A DNA stretch of 33,216 nucleotides from Oceanospirillaceae bacterium (GTDB taxonomy: Bacteria; Pseudomonadota; Gammaproteobacteria; Pseudomonadales; Oceanobacteraceae), in contig PBNY01000079.1 of assembly GCA_002723385.1 (NCBI GenBank), positions 1-33,216 on the forward strand, written 5' to 3'. Both the position numbers and the translations under genes were made by a program. Below are positions 20,334 through 30,496 of the stretch, one piece after another; position 1 is the first letter of the stretch; every line of letters begins with the position of its first letter. The notes under the pieces were generated by a model. That model ran no database searches. It was not told where the DNA came from and saw only the letters and a list, made by a program, of their open reading frames with translations.

Positions 20334-21704
20334 TTAACGCCAGGCCAGCTTCGAATGCAGCGTCACCACACTGCCAATAATGGTCAGTGTTGGTGCCTGT
20401 ATCTCGGTTGAGGAGATCAGTTCCGGCATATCCGCCAGCGTGCTGATGTGCACTTTCTGATCAGGCAGCGTGCCCTTTTCCACCAGTGCGATGGGGGATT
20501 GTTCATCCATGCCGTTGGCAATCAGCTGGTGGCAAATCTCAACAATGCCGCTCAGGCCCATGTAAATCACCAGCGTCTGGTTCGGGTGAACCAGTTCATC
20601 CCATGGCAGGTTGCAGGTGTTGTTGCGCAAATGGCCGGTGACAAAGCGCACGCTTTGGGCATGATCACGGTGCGTCAGTGGAATACCGGAATACGCCGCA
20701 CAGCCGCTGGCAGCGGTAATGCCAGGTACAACCTGAAACGGCACTCCGTATTGCGCCAGCCGTTCGATTTCCTCACCGCCACGGCCAAAGATAAACGGAT
20801 CACCGCCCTTCAGACGTAATACCCGCTTGCCTTGTTTGGCGGCATCGACCAGATGCTGGTTGATGTCATCCTGCGGCACAGCGTGATCGCTTTTGGCCTT
20901 GCCAACGTAAATACGCTCAGCATCCGGTGAGATCAGCGCCATCACACCCGGCCCAACCAGACGGTCGTAGAACACTACGTCCGCTGACTGAATCAATCGC
21001 AGGGCGCGGAACGTCAGCAAGTCCGGGTCGCCCGGCCCGGCTCCAACCAGATACACCTCACCGTGAGTATCCGACTGACCAGACAACAGGCTTTTGGCCA
21101 CCGCATTGGCGCGTTCTGGTTGTCGGGCCAACACCAGTTCAGGCACCTGGCTGGCCATTAGCTTGCGCCAGAACGGCGCTCTTAATGGCAGGGCCAAACG
21201 GGTTTTGACACGTTCGCGCAGTGCTTCCACCAGCTCACCCAGTTGGCGATATTCCTGTGGCAGAAAGGCTTCAATGCGTTGTTTGAGGTGACGCGTCAAC
21301 GCCGGAGACGTGCCGCTACTTGAGATGGCCACCAGAACCGGTGACCGGTCAACCACGGCAGGAAAGGCAAAATCACTGTCTTCCTTGCGATCGGTGCGAC
21401 ACACCAGACAGCCCTGCTGGCGCGCAGAAACGGCCAGCGCTTCATTCAATTCGGAATCGTTGGTGGCAATCACCACCAGGGAACCCTGCTCGAATGTTTC
21501 GCTGGCATTGGCCTCGCGAACTTCGAGCCGGATTTTACCCTGCTGCTCCAGATGAGCGACTGCCGCATCCGCGGACTTGGCAATCACCTTGACGTCGGCA
21601 CCAGCCTTGACCAGCGTCTGAACCTTGCGACTGGCAACAACACCACCGCCGATAACGACGAAGGGACGAGCGTCCCCGCGAAAAACCAGCGGCAGTGTCA
21701 TCAT
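20334..21704 (-). CDS. cysG: Siroheme synthase
   Basis: This is a multifunctional enzyme of 456 aa that converts uroporphyrinogen III to siroheme, the cofactor of sulfite and nitrite reductases. The N-terminal NAD-binding dehydrogenase/ferrochelatase domain (1-150) shows [14 protein letters not shown] and [20 protein letters not shown]. The middle dimerisation region follows. The C-terminal SAM-dependent methyltransferase (about 215-456) shows [43 protein letters not shown] and [10 protein letters not shown]. The start ATGATG overlaps the serS stop by 4 bp, so serS and cysG are coupled. It ends before the shared terminator. Confidence 0.95.
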   Translation of the reverse strand: MMTLPLVFRGDARPFVVIGGGVVASRKVQTLVKAGADVKVIAKSADAAVAHLEQQGKIRLEVREANASETFEQGSLVVIATNDSELNEALAVSARQQGCLVCRTDRKEDSDFAFPAVVDRSPVLVAISSSGTSPALTRHLKQRIEAFLPQEYRQLGELVEALRERVKTRLALPLRAPFWRKLMASQVPELVLARQPERANAVAKSLLSGQSDTHGEVYLVGAGPGDPDLLTFRALRLIQSADVVFYDRLVGPGVMALISPDAERIYVGKAKSDHAVPQDDINQHLVDAAKQGKRVLRLKGGDPFIFGRGGEEIERLAQYGVPFQVVPGITAASGCAAYSGIPLTHRDHAQSVRFVTGHLRNNTCNLPWDELVHPNQTLVIYMGLSGIVEICHQLIANGMDEQSPIALVEKGTLPDQKVHISTLADMPELISSTEIQAPTLTIIGSVVTLHSKLAWR

Positions 21705-22984
21705 GCGCTAATGACCTCAAGGCCACTCATGTAGCCACGCAGTACTTCAGGAACAACAACGGAGCCATCGGCTTGCTGGTAGTTTTCCAATACCGCCACC
21801 AGACAACGACCAACCGCCAGACCAGAACCATTCAGGGTGTGCAGCAACTCGGGCTTGCCGGTTTCCGGGTTTCTCCAGCGCGCTTGCATACGACGGGCCT
21901 GGTAGTCACGGAAGTTACTGCAGGAAGAGATCTCGCGGTATTTGGCCTGACCCGGCAGCCAAACTTCCAGATCGTAGGTTTTGGCCGCTGAGAAGCCCAG
22001 ATCACCACCACACAGGATGACCTTGCGGTACGGCAGGTTCAGCTTTTGCAAAATGGTTTCAGCATGGCCAGTCAGTTGTTCCAGTGTCGCTTCAGACTCT
22101 TCCGCGTTCACGAATTGAACGAGCTCAACCTTGTCGAACTTGTGCTGACGGATCATGCCACGAGTATCACGACCGTAGCTGCCCGCTTCACTGCGGAAAC
22201 ACGGCGTGTGGGCGACTTTTTTGATCGGCAGCTCGCCATCGAACACAGTTTCGCGCATCAGGTTGGTGACCGGCACTTCAGCGGTCGGGATCAGGTACAG
22301 ATCCTTGTCGCCCTGGGCTTCCGGGATACGGAACAGGTCTTCTTCAAATTTTGGCAGCTGACCGGTGCCCTTCAGAGCGTCCTTGTTGACCAGATACGGG
22401 ACGTAAGTCTCTTCGTAACCGTGCTCTTCGATGTGGGTGTCGAGCATGAACTGGGTGATGGCGCGATGAAGGCGGGCAATCTTGCCGCTCATGGCCACAA
22501 AGCGCGAACCGGCAACCGTCGCGCCCGCGTCGAAGCTCATTCCCAGAGGCTCAGCCACGTCGACGTGGTCTTTCACTTCGAAGTCGTAGGCTGGAATCTC
22601 ACCCCAGACGGACACTTCGACATTGTTGTCTTCATCGTCACCGAATGGCACCGCTTCGTCGGGCACATTGGGAACGCCCATAAGGAAGTCGTTCAGCGCA
22701 GCTTCCGCTTCTTTGGCTTCAGCCTGAGCCATCGAAATATCGGAATCAATACCACCCATCACCTGCGCCTTGGCATCTTCTGGCGACATGCCCTGGCCAA
22801 TCAGTGCGCCAATTTGTTTGGACGCTTTTTTCTTCTCGGCTTGCAGAGCCTGGGCTCGGGTCAACGCTACTTTGCGGCGCTCATCCATGGCCTGGAACGC
22901 TTCAACGTCCAGACGGAAGCCTTTCTTGGCCAAGGCACCTTTCACCTGATCCAGATTGTCGCGGATGGTTTTGATATCGAGCAT
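21701..22984 (-). CDS. serS: Serine-tRNA ligase
   Basis: This protein of 427 aa, the normal length, charges tRNA-Ser (and tRNA-Sec where present) with serine. The N-terminal long coiled-coil tRNA-binding arm is at about 28-100. Class II motif 2, [20 protein letters not shown], lies near residues 263-282, and motif 3 near 385-400 ([19 protein letters not shown]). The [10 protein letters not shown]-type serine pocket ([10 protein letters not shown]) is present. It lies 84 bp after crcB and overlaps cysG by 4 bp. The Shine-Dalgarno sequence is weak. Confidence 0.96.
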   Translation of the reverse strand: MLDIKTIRDNLDQVKGALAKKGFRLDVEAFQAMDERRKVALTRAQALQAEKKKASKQIGALIGQGMSPEDAKAQVMGGIDSDISMAQAEAKEAEAALNDFLMGVPNVPDEAVPFGDDEDNNVEVSVWGEIPAYDFEVKDHVDVAEPLGMSFDAGATVAGSRFVAMSGKIARLHRAITQFMLDTHIEEHGYEETYVPYLVNKDALKGTGQLPKFEEDLFRIPEAQGDKDLYLIPTAEVPVTNLMRETVFDGELPIKKVAHTPCFRSEAGSYGRDTRGMIRQHKFDKVELVQFVNAEESEATLEQLTGHAETILQKLNLPYRKVILCGGDLGFSAAKTYDLEVWLPGQAKYREISSCSNFRDYQARRMQARWRNPETGKPELLHTLNGSGLAVGRCLVAVLENYQQADGSVVVPEVLRGYMSGLEVISA

Positions 22985-23068
22985 GTTATTAACGGTTCAC
23001 CAAAGGGTCAGATTGATATGACGGAAATTCGATTTCGGAATACGCACAAGGGCAAGGACAACAAACAT

Positions 23069-23452
23069 TCAACCCGCACTGGACAATTGCCTGGCCAGCC
23101 ACATTCCCACCACTGTGGCCAACATGCAACCGATCAGACTGCTGAAAATATAGGCGAAAGCGGCAGTCCAGCGCTGTTGTTCGAGCATGCCAACACTTTC
23201 CAGCGAGAACGTTGAAAAGGTCGTAAAAGCACCCAGAAAGCCCACCATAACAAGGTGTTTATGGTGCTCTGAGCCCCATTCCTGCTGCACCAGCCAGACA
23301 TAGGCCATTCCGATGACGAGGGAGCCTAACAGGTTCACAGAAAGCGTACCATAGGGGAACGGCTTGCCCGCCCATGTGAAAACAGAGGTCGCCACCCAAT
23401 AGCGGCTGACAGCTCCCAATGCGCCGCCTGCGGCAATCCAGAGTATGTTCAT
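23069..23452 (-). CDS. crcB: Fluoride channel CrcB (Fluc)
   Basis: This protein of 127 aa is a four-helix dual-topology fluoride exporter. Signature segments are GGALGAVSRYW (9-19), GTLSVNLLGSLVIGM (34-48) with the conserved Asn, and GFLGAFTTFSTFSLE (73-87) with the paired Phe and the central polar track. It begins 9 bp after the rarA stop, so it is read with rarA and lolA. No fluoride riboswitch is seen in the short gap. Confidence 0.93.
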   Translation of the reverse strand: MNILWIAAGGALGAVSRYWVATSVFTWAGKPFPYGTLSVNLLGSLVIGMAYVWLVQQEWGSEHHKHLVMVGFLGAFTTFSTFSLESVGMLEQQRWTAAFAYIFSSLIGCMLATVVGMWLARQLSSAG

Positions 23453-23461
23453 GGCTAGTTT

Positions 23462-24850
23462 CTATTCGGAGTATGGGTCTGTGTGCGAAGGTGTTTGGCC
23501 GCCAGTATAACGCTGCTGTGGCGATTGGCGATTGAGTTCTCTCAGATGCTCCAGTTTCTGGGCAATTTTGCCTTCCAGCCCGCGCTCAACCGGATGATAA
23601 AAACGGCTCCCGTCCAACTCTGGTGGGAAGTAGCTCTCTCCGGCCGCAAAAGCCTCTGGCTCATCATGGGCATAGCGATATTCGTCGCCATAGCCAAGAT
23701 ATTTCATCAATGATGTTGGTGCATTACGCAAGTGCATTGGCACCTCGCTGCCAGGAGACTGGGCGATCAGGGCTCTCACCTGTTTGAAGGCGGTGTACAC
23801 CGCGTTGCTTTTGGGCGCACACGCCAGATACACAACGGCCTGTGCCAGCGTCAGCTCGCCTTCCGGGCTACCAAGACGCTCCTGCACATCCCACGCACTC
23901 ATGGCCAGCGTCAGCGCTCTGGGGTCAGCATTGCCAATATCTTCGCTGGCCATGCGAACCACGCGTCGGGCAACGTAAAGTGGATCGCAACCACCATCGA
24001 GCATTCGCATCAGCCAGTACAAGGCGGCATCCGGGTCAGATCCACGAACGGATTTGTGCAGCGCCGATATCTGATCGTAAAATGCCTCGCCACCTTTGTC
24101 GAAGCGTCGAACCGAAGTACCGGCCACCTGGGCAACCAGATCTTTGGCAACGGGTTGCCCGTCTGCCAGCTGCAGGGCAAATTCCAGATAATTCAGCAGT
24201 CGCCTGGCATCGCCGTCCGCCAATCTGACCAGCAAATCCAGTGCATCCGGCTCCAGTACGGAGGGTGGAACGGCATCGGCAGAGGATCCTGTTTCTGGCT
24301 GAAGCGTTGCCAGTGCCTGACGAGTGATCAACTTGAGATCATCTTCCGTCAGACTTTTGAGGACGTAGACCTTGGCGCGGGACAGCAGGGCATTGTTGAG
24401 CTCAAACGACGGGTTTTCCGTAGTTGCGCCAATAAAGATCACGGTGCCGTCTTCAACATGAGGTAAAAACGCATCCTGCTGAGACTTGTTGAATCGGTGA
24501 ACCTCGTCGATAAACAGCACCGTCTTGCGCCCCATCGCACGGCTCTGACGCGCGCGTTCAACCGCATCCCGGATGTCTTTCACACCCGACATCACCGCAC
24601 TGAGAGACAAAAAGCTGGCATCAACGTAATTGGCCACCAGTCGCGCCAGCGTGGTCTTGCCAACGCCCGGCGGCCCCCAGAAAATCAGCGAATGAAGCTG
24701 TCCGGCATCCAGTGCTCGCCGCAACGGCGTACCCTGCCCAACGACATGTTGCTGACCAACGTATTGATCCAGTGTTTCGGGGCGAACCTGCGAAGCCAAC
24801 GGCTCATAGGCAGGTTCTGTTGCAAACAGATCAGCCACCGCGTGCGTCAA
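23462..24850 (-). CDS. rarA: Replication-associated recombination protein A (MgsA/RarA)
   Basis: This clamp-loader-like AAA+ ATPase of about 462 aa acts at stalled replication forks. Walker A is GPPGVGKTTLARL (about 54-66), Walker B is VLFIDEVHRFNKSQQDAFLP (about 111-130), sensor 1 is FIGATTENPSFELN, and LSRAKVYVL follows. The C-terminal tetramerisation domain contains GGCDPLYVARRVVRMASEDIGNADP. The proposed start is a TTG at 24850, inside the last 20 bp of lolA. A GTG at 24838 is an alternative, and neither has a strong Shine-Dalgarno sequence. Coupling to lolA translation is likely. Confidence 0.95.
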   Translation of the reverse strand: MTHAVADLFATEPAYEPLASQVRPETLDQYVGQQHVVGQGTPLRRALDAGQLHSLIFWGPPGVGKTTLARLVANYVDASFLSLSAVMSGVKDIRDAVERARQSRAMGRKTVLFIDEVHRFNKSQQDAFLPHVEDGTVIFIGATTENPSFELNNALLSRAKVYVLKSLTEDDLKLITRQALATLQPETGSSADAVPPSVLEPDALDLLVRLADGDARRLLNYLEFALQLADGQPVAKDLVAQVAGTSVRRFDKGGEAFYDQISALHKSVRGSDPDAALYWLMRMLDGGCDPLYVARRVVRMASEDIGNADPRALTLAMSAWDVQERLGSPEGELTLAQAVVYLACAPKSNAVYTAFKQVRALIAQSPGSEVPMHLRNAPTSLMKYLGYGDEYRYAHDEPEAFAAGESYFPPELDGSRFYHPVERGLEGKIAQKLEHLRELNRQSPQQRYTGGQTPSHTDPYSE

Positions 24851-25478
24851 TCACATCAGTATTTTCAGGAATATTGAAGGAGAACAGGGTGTCATCCAGA
24901 ACTGGATTGACCGATGAGTTCAGAAAACTGACCACCGTAATTTGCCCAGCCGCATCCAGAATCGTCATGCTGGCCAGCTGATCACCGACGTAGGAAAAAT
25001 CCAGCGCTTCAAACAGCCGACTCTGATCCTTGGGCACCAGACGATAGCGAGTCTCTTCCGGCAAGCGGGTTGCAACGACATCAAAGTGCTTCTGGATATC
25101 GTCTTCGTTACCGCTGAGCAGCAGCGCTGGTGTGTCCTGAACATTTTTGGCCAGATCCCTGATGGTGACCTGCTCAAGATCCTGATCGTACACCCAGAGG
25201 GTATCGCCGTCGGATATCACCAGCTGCCCAAACTCCGGGCTGGTTTCCCACACCATCTTGCCAGGCGTCTTCACCGACAGACTGCCCTCAATCTGTTGCA
25301 GGATATGGCCACTGTTATCAAACACCGTCTGGGTGAAGTCAGCCGACATGGAAGTCATGGCCTTCAGACGCTGGGCAAAATCGTCGACGGCGGCAGCGGA
25401 TGCCACGGAGGACATAACACTCGCCGTGAACAGGGTTGCCACAACCGCAACAGATCGAAACATTCCAACAAGCTTCAT
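24831..25478 (-). CDS. lolA: Outer-membrane lipoprotein carrier protein
   Basis: This is a periplasmic chaperone of 215 aa that takes lipoproteins from LolCDE to LolB at the outer membrane. It has a signal peptide (about 1-30, ...VMSSVASAAA), then DDFAQRLKAMTSMSADFTQT, PGKMVWETSPEFGQLVISDG with the LolA W-E pattern, and LWVYDQDLEQVTI. The ATG at 25478 was chosen for AAAGGA upstream and because the signal peptide starts there; the open frame extends much further upstream but lies antisense to nothing functional and overlaps the ftsK end. It sits 124 bp after ftsK and overlaps the rarA start. Confidence 0.94.
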   Translation of the reverse strand: MKLVGMFRSVAVVATLFTASVMSSVASAAAVDDFAQRLKAMTSMSADFTQTVFDNSGHILQQIEGSLSVKTPGKMVWETSPEFGQLVISDGDTLWVYDQDLEQVTIRDLAKNVQDTPALLLSGNEDDIQKHFDVVATRLPEETRYRLVPKDQSRLFEALDFSYVGDQLASMTILDAAGQITVVSFLNSSVNPVLDDTLFSFNIPENTDVIDARGG

Positions 25479-25602
25479 TTCATTTTTCCTTTCAATGACG
25501 ACGTTCCAGTCCACAGACCAACAACCGTTAAATCCGGGCGATTCGGTTAAATACAAGTGCGGGGCCAGAATCTGTAACGGGGCACGTAGTCGTAAATTGC
25601 TG

Positions 25603-28422
25603 TTAATTGACTTCCGGCGGCGGTGGCGCCAGTACTTCGCGAGCACCATTGTTACCCGGTGACGACACAATGCCTGCTGCCTCCATGGCTTCCACCAGAC
25701 GCGCCGCCCGGTTGTAGCCAATCCGCATTCTTCTCTGCAAACCGGACGCAGAACACTTTCCGGTCTCTGTAACAAAGGCAACGGCCTGGTCAAAGAGTTC
25801 ATCCCGCTCATCCCCATCCGCTGCGCCACCCGCACCACCGGCAGCGGTTTCTTCGCCCTGGGTAATGGCCTCAATGTAATCCGGGGAGTCACGCAGTTTC
25901 CATTCAGCGACCACTCGGTGGACTTCGTCATCATCCACAAAGGCACCGTGTACACGTTCCGGCAATGCAAGCCCCGGAGGCATAAACAGCATGTCGCCAT
26001 GACCGAGTAACTGCTCCGCCCCACCCTGATCAAGAATGGTGCGGGAGTCGATACGGGAAGACACCTGAAAGGCAATTCGTGTCGGCACATTGGCCTTGAT
26101 CAGACCCGTGATGACGTCCACTGACGGACGCTGGGTCGCCAAAATCATATGAATTCCGGCGGCTCGCGCTTTCTGGGCAATACGGGCGATGTATTCTTCC
26201 ACCTTTTTGCCAACCATCATCATCATGTCGGCGAATTCGTCGACCACAATGACAATAAACGGCAGCGGCTCCAACGTTCGCGGCGTCGGATCGTAAGAGG
26301 TTTCAATACTCCAGAGCGGATCCAGAATGGGCTGTCCGGCATCCATGGCAGCCTGAACTTTCCGGTTGTAGGAGACGATATTCCGTACCCCCTGGGACGC
26401 CAACAGCTGGTAACGACGCTCCATCTCTTCCACACACCAACGCAAACCGTTGGCTGCTTCTTTCATATCGGTGATCACCGGGCACAACAGGTGCGGAATG
26501 CCCTCATAGACCGACAGCTCCAGCATTTTGGGATCAACCATGATCAGTCGCAGCTGCTCCGGCGTAGCCTTGAACAACATGGACAGAATCATGGCATTCA
26601 CGCCCACCGACTTACCGGAACCCGTGGTGCCCGCCACCAGCAAGTGGGGCATTTTGGCCAGGTTTGCAACGACAGGATTGCCACCAATATCGTGCCCCAA
26701 CGCCAACGTCAGAACGGATTCAGACTTGTCAAAGGCCGATGACGCCAACACATCCGAGAGCGAAACAATGGCTCGATTTTCGTTTGGCACTTCTATCCCC
26801 ATCACCGACTTGCCGGGGATGACCTCAACCACACGGACACTGATCATGGCCATGGAACGTGCGAGATCCTTGGCAAGATTGGTGATTTTACTGGCCTTTA
26901 CACCTGGAGCAGGCTGAATCTCGAAGCGGGTAATGACCGGGCCTGGTGCAACGGCCACAACCTCGATTTTGACACCGAAGTCGGCCAATTTTTGAACCAA
27001 CAACGCAGACAAGTCCTGCAGTCGTTCCGCCGAGAAGCCGCTGAGCTGATCGGTTCTCGGAGGATCAAGCACTTCAATAGAAGGCAGACCCAGTTCCCTG
27101 GCGTGCTTGCGGATGGTGGCTGCGTCCAGCAACTCACTGCCCGCGCGCTTTTCGAGCGGCTCAACGGGAATATCCTGTTCAGATTTGCTAGCGGATTCGG
27201 CCGCTATCTCATCCATCACAACTGGCTCTACATCAGCCTCTTCGATTGCATCAACCATCGTGTCATCGGAAACATCCCATGGAATGTCATCGGCGGTCTC
27301 AACCTCCGGGACGGATTCGAGGTCCGCTTCCGAATCGGTCAGAACCGGAATATCAGCGGGAGGAATGCCTTCGGCTGGTTCAGACTGTACATAGACCTGA
27401 TCTGCGACCACCGGAGGCTCCTCGGCAGCCGTTACAACCGCATCCTCTTCTACGTCTTCTTTAGCCTGCTCAGCAGTATCCGCAACTGCCTGAACGTTAA
27501 TTTCACGCTCCATGCCGGGTAGTTCATCCGGATCTAACAGTACGGGTTCCAGAGGCTCTCGAACGACTTCATCCGCCTCGGTGTGTTGCTCCGCTGCGGC
27601 CTGTTCCGCGATGTATTCCTGCTCCAGCGCCGTAAACGGCTCGGCAGACTCAGCATTGGCAACGGAATCCGATTCACTGACCAAATCGGATCGGGATGCC
27701 TGGCGTGCTTTGGAGGACCTTCGGGCTGAAGCGCGCTTTTTCGGCTTCTCTGTTGGGATATTCTCAGGTTCAGGCAATGCCAGAATCTCATCCTGAAAAT
27801 CAGCGTCCGACTCATCTTCGTCGGCGTTCTTTGCACCCTTTCCTCCCAAACCCAGTACGACAGAGCCAATTTGCTCAAACAGCAACATCCAGGAGAACTC
27901 CAGAAACAACATCAGTCCCAGCGCCAACAAGGCCAGTAGAATCACGATGGTGCCCGGAAAGCCGAACATCGGACTCATACCACCAAAGACTGCAACACCC
28001 AGAGCCCCTCCGGCTCCAACAGGCAAGTCACTGCCCTCAATGATGCTGACACTGGTCAGAGCACAAAGCGCACACAGGGTCGCCATAAAGCCTAGAATTC
28101 GAAACAGCCATCCATACGACGTTGACGACGATGGCTGCCTGAACATCATTCCCAGCTTGGCAAGAATCAGAAGCGGAATGGCAAAAGCGAGATACCCCAG
28201 AAAGTGGAACAGTACGTCTGCAACCACAGCACCAAATTGACCGGCGGCGTTGGCCGCAGCGCCCGGTTTTGAACTGGCCCAGCCGCTGTCATCCGGCGAA
28301 TAGGAAAACAGCGCCATAAAAATAAGCACACTTCCCAGCGCCAAAAACACAAAGGTGACATCCTGAAGTCGACTGCGCGGAGAATGACCCGCTGAATTTC
28401 CGGTTTGTTGTTCCTCGGACAA
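25603..28422 (-). CDS. ftsK: DNA translocase FtsK
   Basis: This septal DNA pump clears and aligns chromosomes (dif/XerCD) during division. It is about 939 aa. Four or five N-terminal membrane helices (about 20-205) are followed by a long acidic linker rich in Glu/Asp/Ala (about 205-420). The motor follows: [19 protein letters not shown], Walker [17 protein letters not shown], Walker [14 protein letters not shown] and [20 protein letters not shown]. The C-terminal gamma winged helix has [20 protein letters not shown]. The TTG at 28422 with AAAGGA 7-8 nt upstream is preferred over the GTG at 28455, which has none. It is divergent from aat. Confidence 0.95.
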   Translation of the reverse strand: MSEEQQTGNSAGHSPRSRLQDVTFVFLALGSVLIFMALFSYSPDDSGWASSKPGAAANAAGQFGAVVADVLFHFLGYLAFAIPLLILAKLGMMFRQPSSSTSYGWLFRILGFMATLCALCALTSVSIIEGSDLPVGAGGALGVAVFGGMSPMFGFPGTIVILLALLALGLMLFLEFSWMLLFEQIGSVVLGLGGKGAKNADEDESDADFQDEILALPEPENIPTEKPKKRASARRSSKARQASRSDLVSESDSVANAESAEPFTALEQEYIAEQAAAEQHTEADEVVREPLEPVLLDPDELPGMEREINVQAVADTAEQAKEDVEEDAVVTAAEEPPVVADQVYVQSEPAEGIPPADIPVLTDSEADLESVPEVETADDIPWDVSDDTMVDAIEEADVEPVVMDEIAAESASKSEQDIPVEPLEKRAGSELLDAATIRKHARELGLPSIEVLDPPRTDQLSGFSAERLQDLSALLVQKLADFGVKIEVVAVAPGPVITRFEIQPAPGVKASKITNLAKDLARSMAMISVRVVEVIPGKSVMGIEVPNENRAIVSLSDVLASSAFDKSESVLTLALGHDIGGNPVVANLAKMPHLLVAGTTGSGKSVGVNAMILSMLFKATPEQLRLIMVDPKMLELSVYEGIPHLLCPVITDMKEAANGLRWCVEEMERRYQLLASQGVRNIVSYNRKVQAAMDAGQPILDPLWSIETSYDPTPRTLEPLPFIVIVVDEFADMMMMVGKKVEEYIARIAQKARAAGIHMILATQRPSVDVITGLIKANVPTRIAFQVSSRIDSRTILDQGGAEQLLGHGDMLFMPPGLALPERVHGAFVDDDEVHRVVAEWKLRDSPDYIEAITQGEETAAGGAGGAADGDERDELFDQAVAFVTETGKCSASGLQRRMRIGYNRAARLVEAMEAAGIVSSPGNNGAREVLAPPPPEVN

Positions 28423-28490
28423 GGTGGTTTCCTTTGACAAATCAATATGCTGCACACAACAATGAGGGACGAGTTTAGCACGGCAACATC

Positions 28491-29219
28491 ATGATTGACT
28501 GGATGGAAGAAGACGGCTCCCCTGCCTTTCCTGCGACACACATCGCACTGGAAGAACCCAATGGACTGTTGGCGGCTGGCGGCGATTTATCACCCCAATG
28601 GCTCCTGCAGGCCTATCGCCGGGGAATATTCCCCTGGTACGAAGAGGACACTCCGATTTTGTGGTGGAGTCCGGCGCCTCGTGCCGTTATTACGCCGGAT
28701 TCATTCCGCATCCCTCGCACGGTATCCAAGCTGCTGAGACGATTCACCGGTTGCATTACGTTGAACCAGGCGTTTGATGACGTTATTCACTGCTGCGCTC
28801 ACATCGAACGCAAAAATGAAGATGGCACGCCCGCTCATGGCACCTGGATCACACCGGATATAATCTCGGCCTACCAGCGCCTGCATCGAATGGGAAAGGC
28901 GATCAGCATCGAATGCTGGAACGCAACAGGAAATCTGATTGGTGGTTATTACGGTATCCAGTTGGGCAAAGTCGTATTTGGCGAATCCATGTTCTCGCAA
29001 GAGAGCAACGCGTCACAGCTGGCGTTTGCTGCTTCGGCACCGGTGTTTTTTGATCGCGGTGTGCAAATGATTGATTGCCAGATGAACACGGCCCATATGA
29101 GTCGGTTCGGCTTGAACGAATGGCCCAGAGAAGAATTTGAAACCAGCCTCAGAAAGTCTGTAGTCGGTCAACCGGCACAACTGCCATCATTGATTTATCG
29201 CGGGCGCACAGAATTATGA
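28491..29219 (+). CDS. aat: Leucyl/phenylalanyl-tRNA-protein transferase
   Basis: This protein of 242 aa transfers Leu or Phe from tRNA to proteins with N-terminal Arg or Lys, creating N-degrons for ClpS/ClpAP. Diagnostic segments are FPATHIALEEPNGLLAAGGD, RRGIFPWY, LWWSPAPRAVI, HGTWITPDIISAYQRLH, GGYYGIQLGKVVFGESMFS and MIDCQMNTAH. The usual NASK motif reads NASQ here. The stop overlaps the bpt start (ATGA), so the two are coupled. No clear Shine-Dalgarno sequence is visible before the ATG. Confidence 0.95.
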   Translation: MIDWMEEDGSPAFPATHIALEEPNGLLAAGGDLSPQWLLQAYRRGIFPWYEEDTPILWWSPAPRAVITPDSFRIPRTVSKLLRRFTGCITLNQAFDDVIHCCAHIERKNEDGTPAHGTWITPDIISAYQRLHRMGKAISIECWNATGNLIGGYYGIQLGKVVFGESMFSQESNASQLAFAASAPVFFDRGVQMIDCQMNTAHMSRFGLNEWPREEFETSLRKSVVGQPAQLPSLIYRGRTEL

Positions 29220-29923
29220 AACGCGTCCCGATTATTCGCCCGGCCCATAGCCATCCATGTGGGTATTTTTCTGATCGCGCGGCAAACAACGATTATTTGC
29301 ACCCCGACATCAAGCCCGATACGGAACTGCTCACGCTACTGAACTTGTCGGGTTTCCGGCGCAGCGGAATGAATATTTATCGCCCCTCCTGCCCTGGATG
29401 CCATGCCTGTGTATCGGTTCGAATTCCTACGCGTCGTTTCAAACTCAAGCGGCGTTTTCGACGTACCGTCAAGGCACTCAGGAACTGGCAACTTTCGGTG
29501 GAAAAACCGAGTCTGAGCCACTACCCGATTTACGAACGCTACATCAATGCTCGCCACAGCGATGGCAGCATGTTTCCTCCCAGTGCCAAGGAATTCCAGC
29601 AATTCCTGATTTCCGGTTATGACACAGGGCACTTTCTGGTCGCACGCGAAGATGGCGTTGCCAAAGCCGTATTGGTGTTTGACCGTTTTCTCGACGGACT
29701 GTCATCTGTTTACTGTTTCTTTGATCCAGATATTGAGCATGTTTCGCCCGGCACCTTTATGATCATCAATCTGACATTGCTCGCCCGAGCACTCGATCTT
29801 GAGTACCACTATCTTGGGTACTGGGTCGATGGCTGCGAAAAGATGTCTTACAAGCAGAACTTTGAGCCGCTTCAGTACTATATTGATAAGAACTGGGATG
29901 AATTACCGCCCCAGGAATTTTGA
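29216..29923 (+). CDS. bpt: Aspartate/glutamate leucyltransferase
   Basis: This protein of 235 aa (Bpt, formerly Ate) adds Leu to N-terminal Asp or Glu, feeding the same ClpS/ClpAP degradation route as Aat. It shows the ATE N-domain cysteine set HPCGYFSDR and YRPSCPGCHACVSVRIPTRR, then the ATE C-domain with YERYINARHSDGSMFPPS, SSVYCFFDPD and YHYLGYWVDGCEKMSYKQNF. It overlaps aat by 4 bp and is followed 60 bp later by infA on the same strand. Confidence 0.95.
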   Translation: MKRVPIIRPAHSHPCGYFSDRAANNDYLHPDIKPDTELLTLLNLSGFRRSGMNIYRPSCPGCHACVSVRIPTRRFKLKRRFRRTVKALRNWQLSVEKPSLSHYPIYERYINARHSDGSMFPPSAKEFQQFLISGYDTGHFLVAREDGVAKAVLVFDRFLDGLSSVYCFFDPDIEHVSPGTFMIINLTLLARALDLEYHYLGYWVDGCEKMSYKQNFEPLQYYIDKNWDELPPQEF

Positions 29924-29983
29924 TTATTGGCTGAAATTAGTGCAGAATGCGCCCGCTTTACAATTCCCCAATACAGGTGACGA

Positions 29984-30202
29984 ATGGCGAAAGACGATCA
30001 TATCGAAATGGACGGCGAGGTAATTGACACTCTGCCGAATACCATGTTCCGCGTGCAACTGGAAAACGGTCACGTTGTAACCGCACACATTTCCGGAAAG
30101 ATGCGTAAAAACTACATCCGTATTCTGACGGGCGACAAAGTCAAGGTTGAACTGACACCTTATGACTTGAGCAAAGGCCGCATCACGTATCGCGCGCGCT
30201 GA
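29984..30202 (+). CDS. infA: Translation initiation factor IF-1
   Basis: This protein of 72 aa has full family length. Its single OB-fold binds the 30S A site. It reads [20 protein letters not shown], then [20 protein letters not shown] and [20 protein letters not shown], nearly canonical. AGGTGA precedes the ATG. It is the last gene of the aat-bpt-infA group. Confidence 0.98.
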   Translation: MAKDDHIEMDGEVIDTLPNTMFRVQLENGHVVTAHISGKMRKNYIRILTGDKVKVELTPYDLSKGRITYRAR

Positions 30203-30496
30203 TCACTCTTTTCCAAGATGATTCGCACGAAGCTCTTTGATGCACGGAGAGCTTCTTCCTTTGCCTCAACCTTCCCTCCCTGGCCACAACAACCTACAGC
30301 TATTCAGCGATCAATACGCCAAACAATCAGCAACCAAACCGGTTTTGATGCAATGGCTTTTGTCTTATGGCTATCGCATTACTTTTACTGAGGCTTTTTC
30401 ACAGGACAAAAAGGGGCGCAGGATAGAAAGGCAGAATTTTCAGAAGTGAGCATTGAGAGGATTCACAAGGCATCCTTGCCTTGCCAGGTTTTCACA
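30203..30496. other. Intergenic stretch between infA and clpA
   Basis: This is 294 bp between convergent infA and clpA. A 70-codon rightward frame (30237-30449) contains MQWLLSYGYRITFTEAFSQD and a basic tail. It has no good Shine-Dalgarno sequence for its first ATGs (GGAG follows them) and no family match. It may be a real small protein, but I would not call it a gene on present evidence. A weak AAGGC/GCCTT stem at about 30466-30482 lacks a U-run. No tRNA is seen. Confidence 0.4.

Noticed and set aside
22046-23215. 389-codon frame antisense to serS and crcB
   Set aside because: It is a shadow of strongly conserved serS and crcB, with no domain of its own.
25479-26090. N-terminal extension of lolA
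   Set aside because: The extra frame overlaps the end of ftsK antisense-free but out of frame and precedes a clear signal peptide with its own Shine-Dalgarno sequence at 25478.
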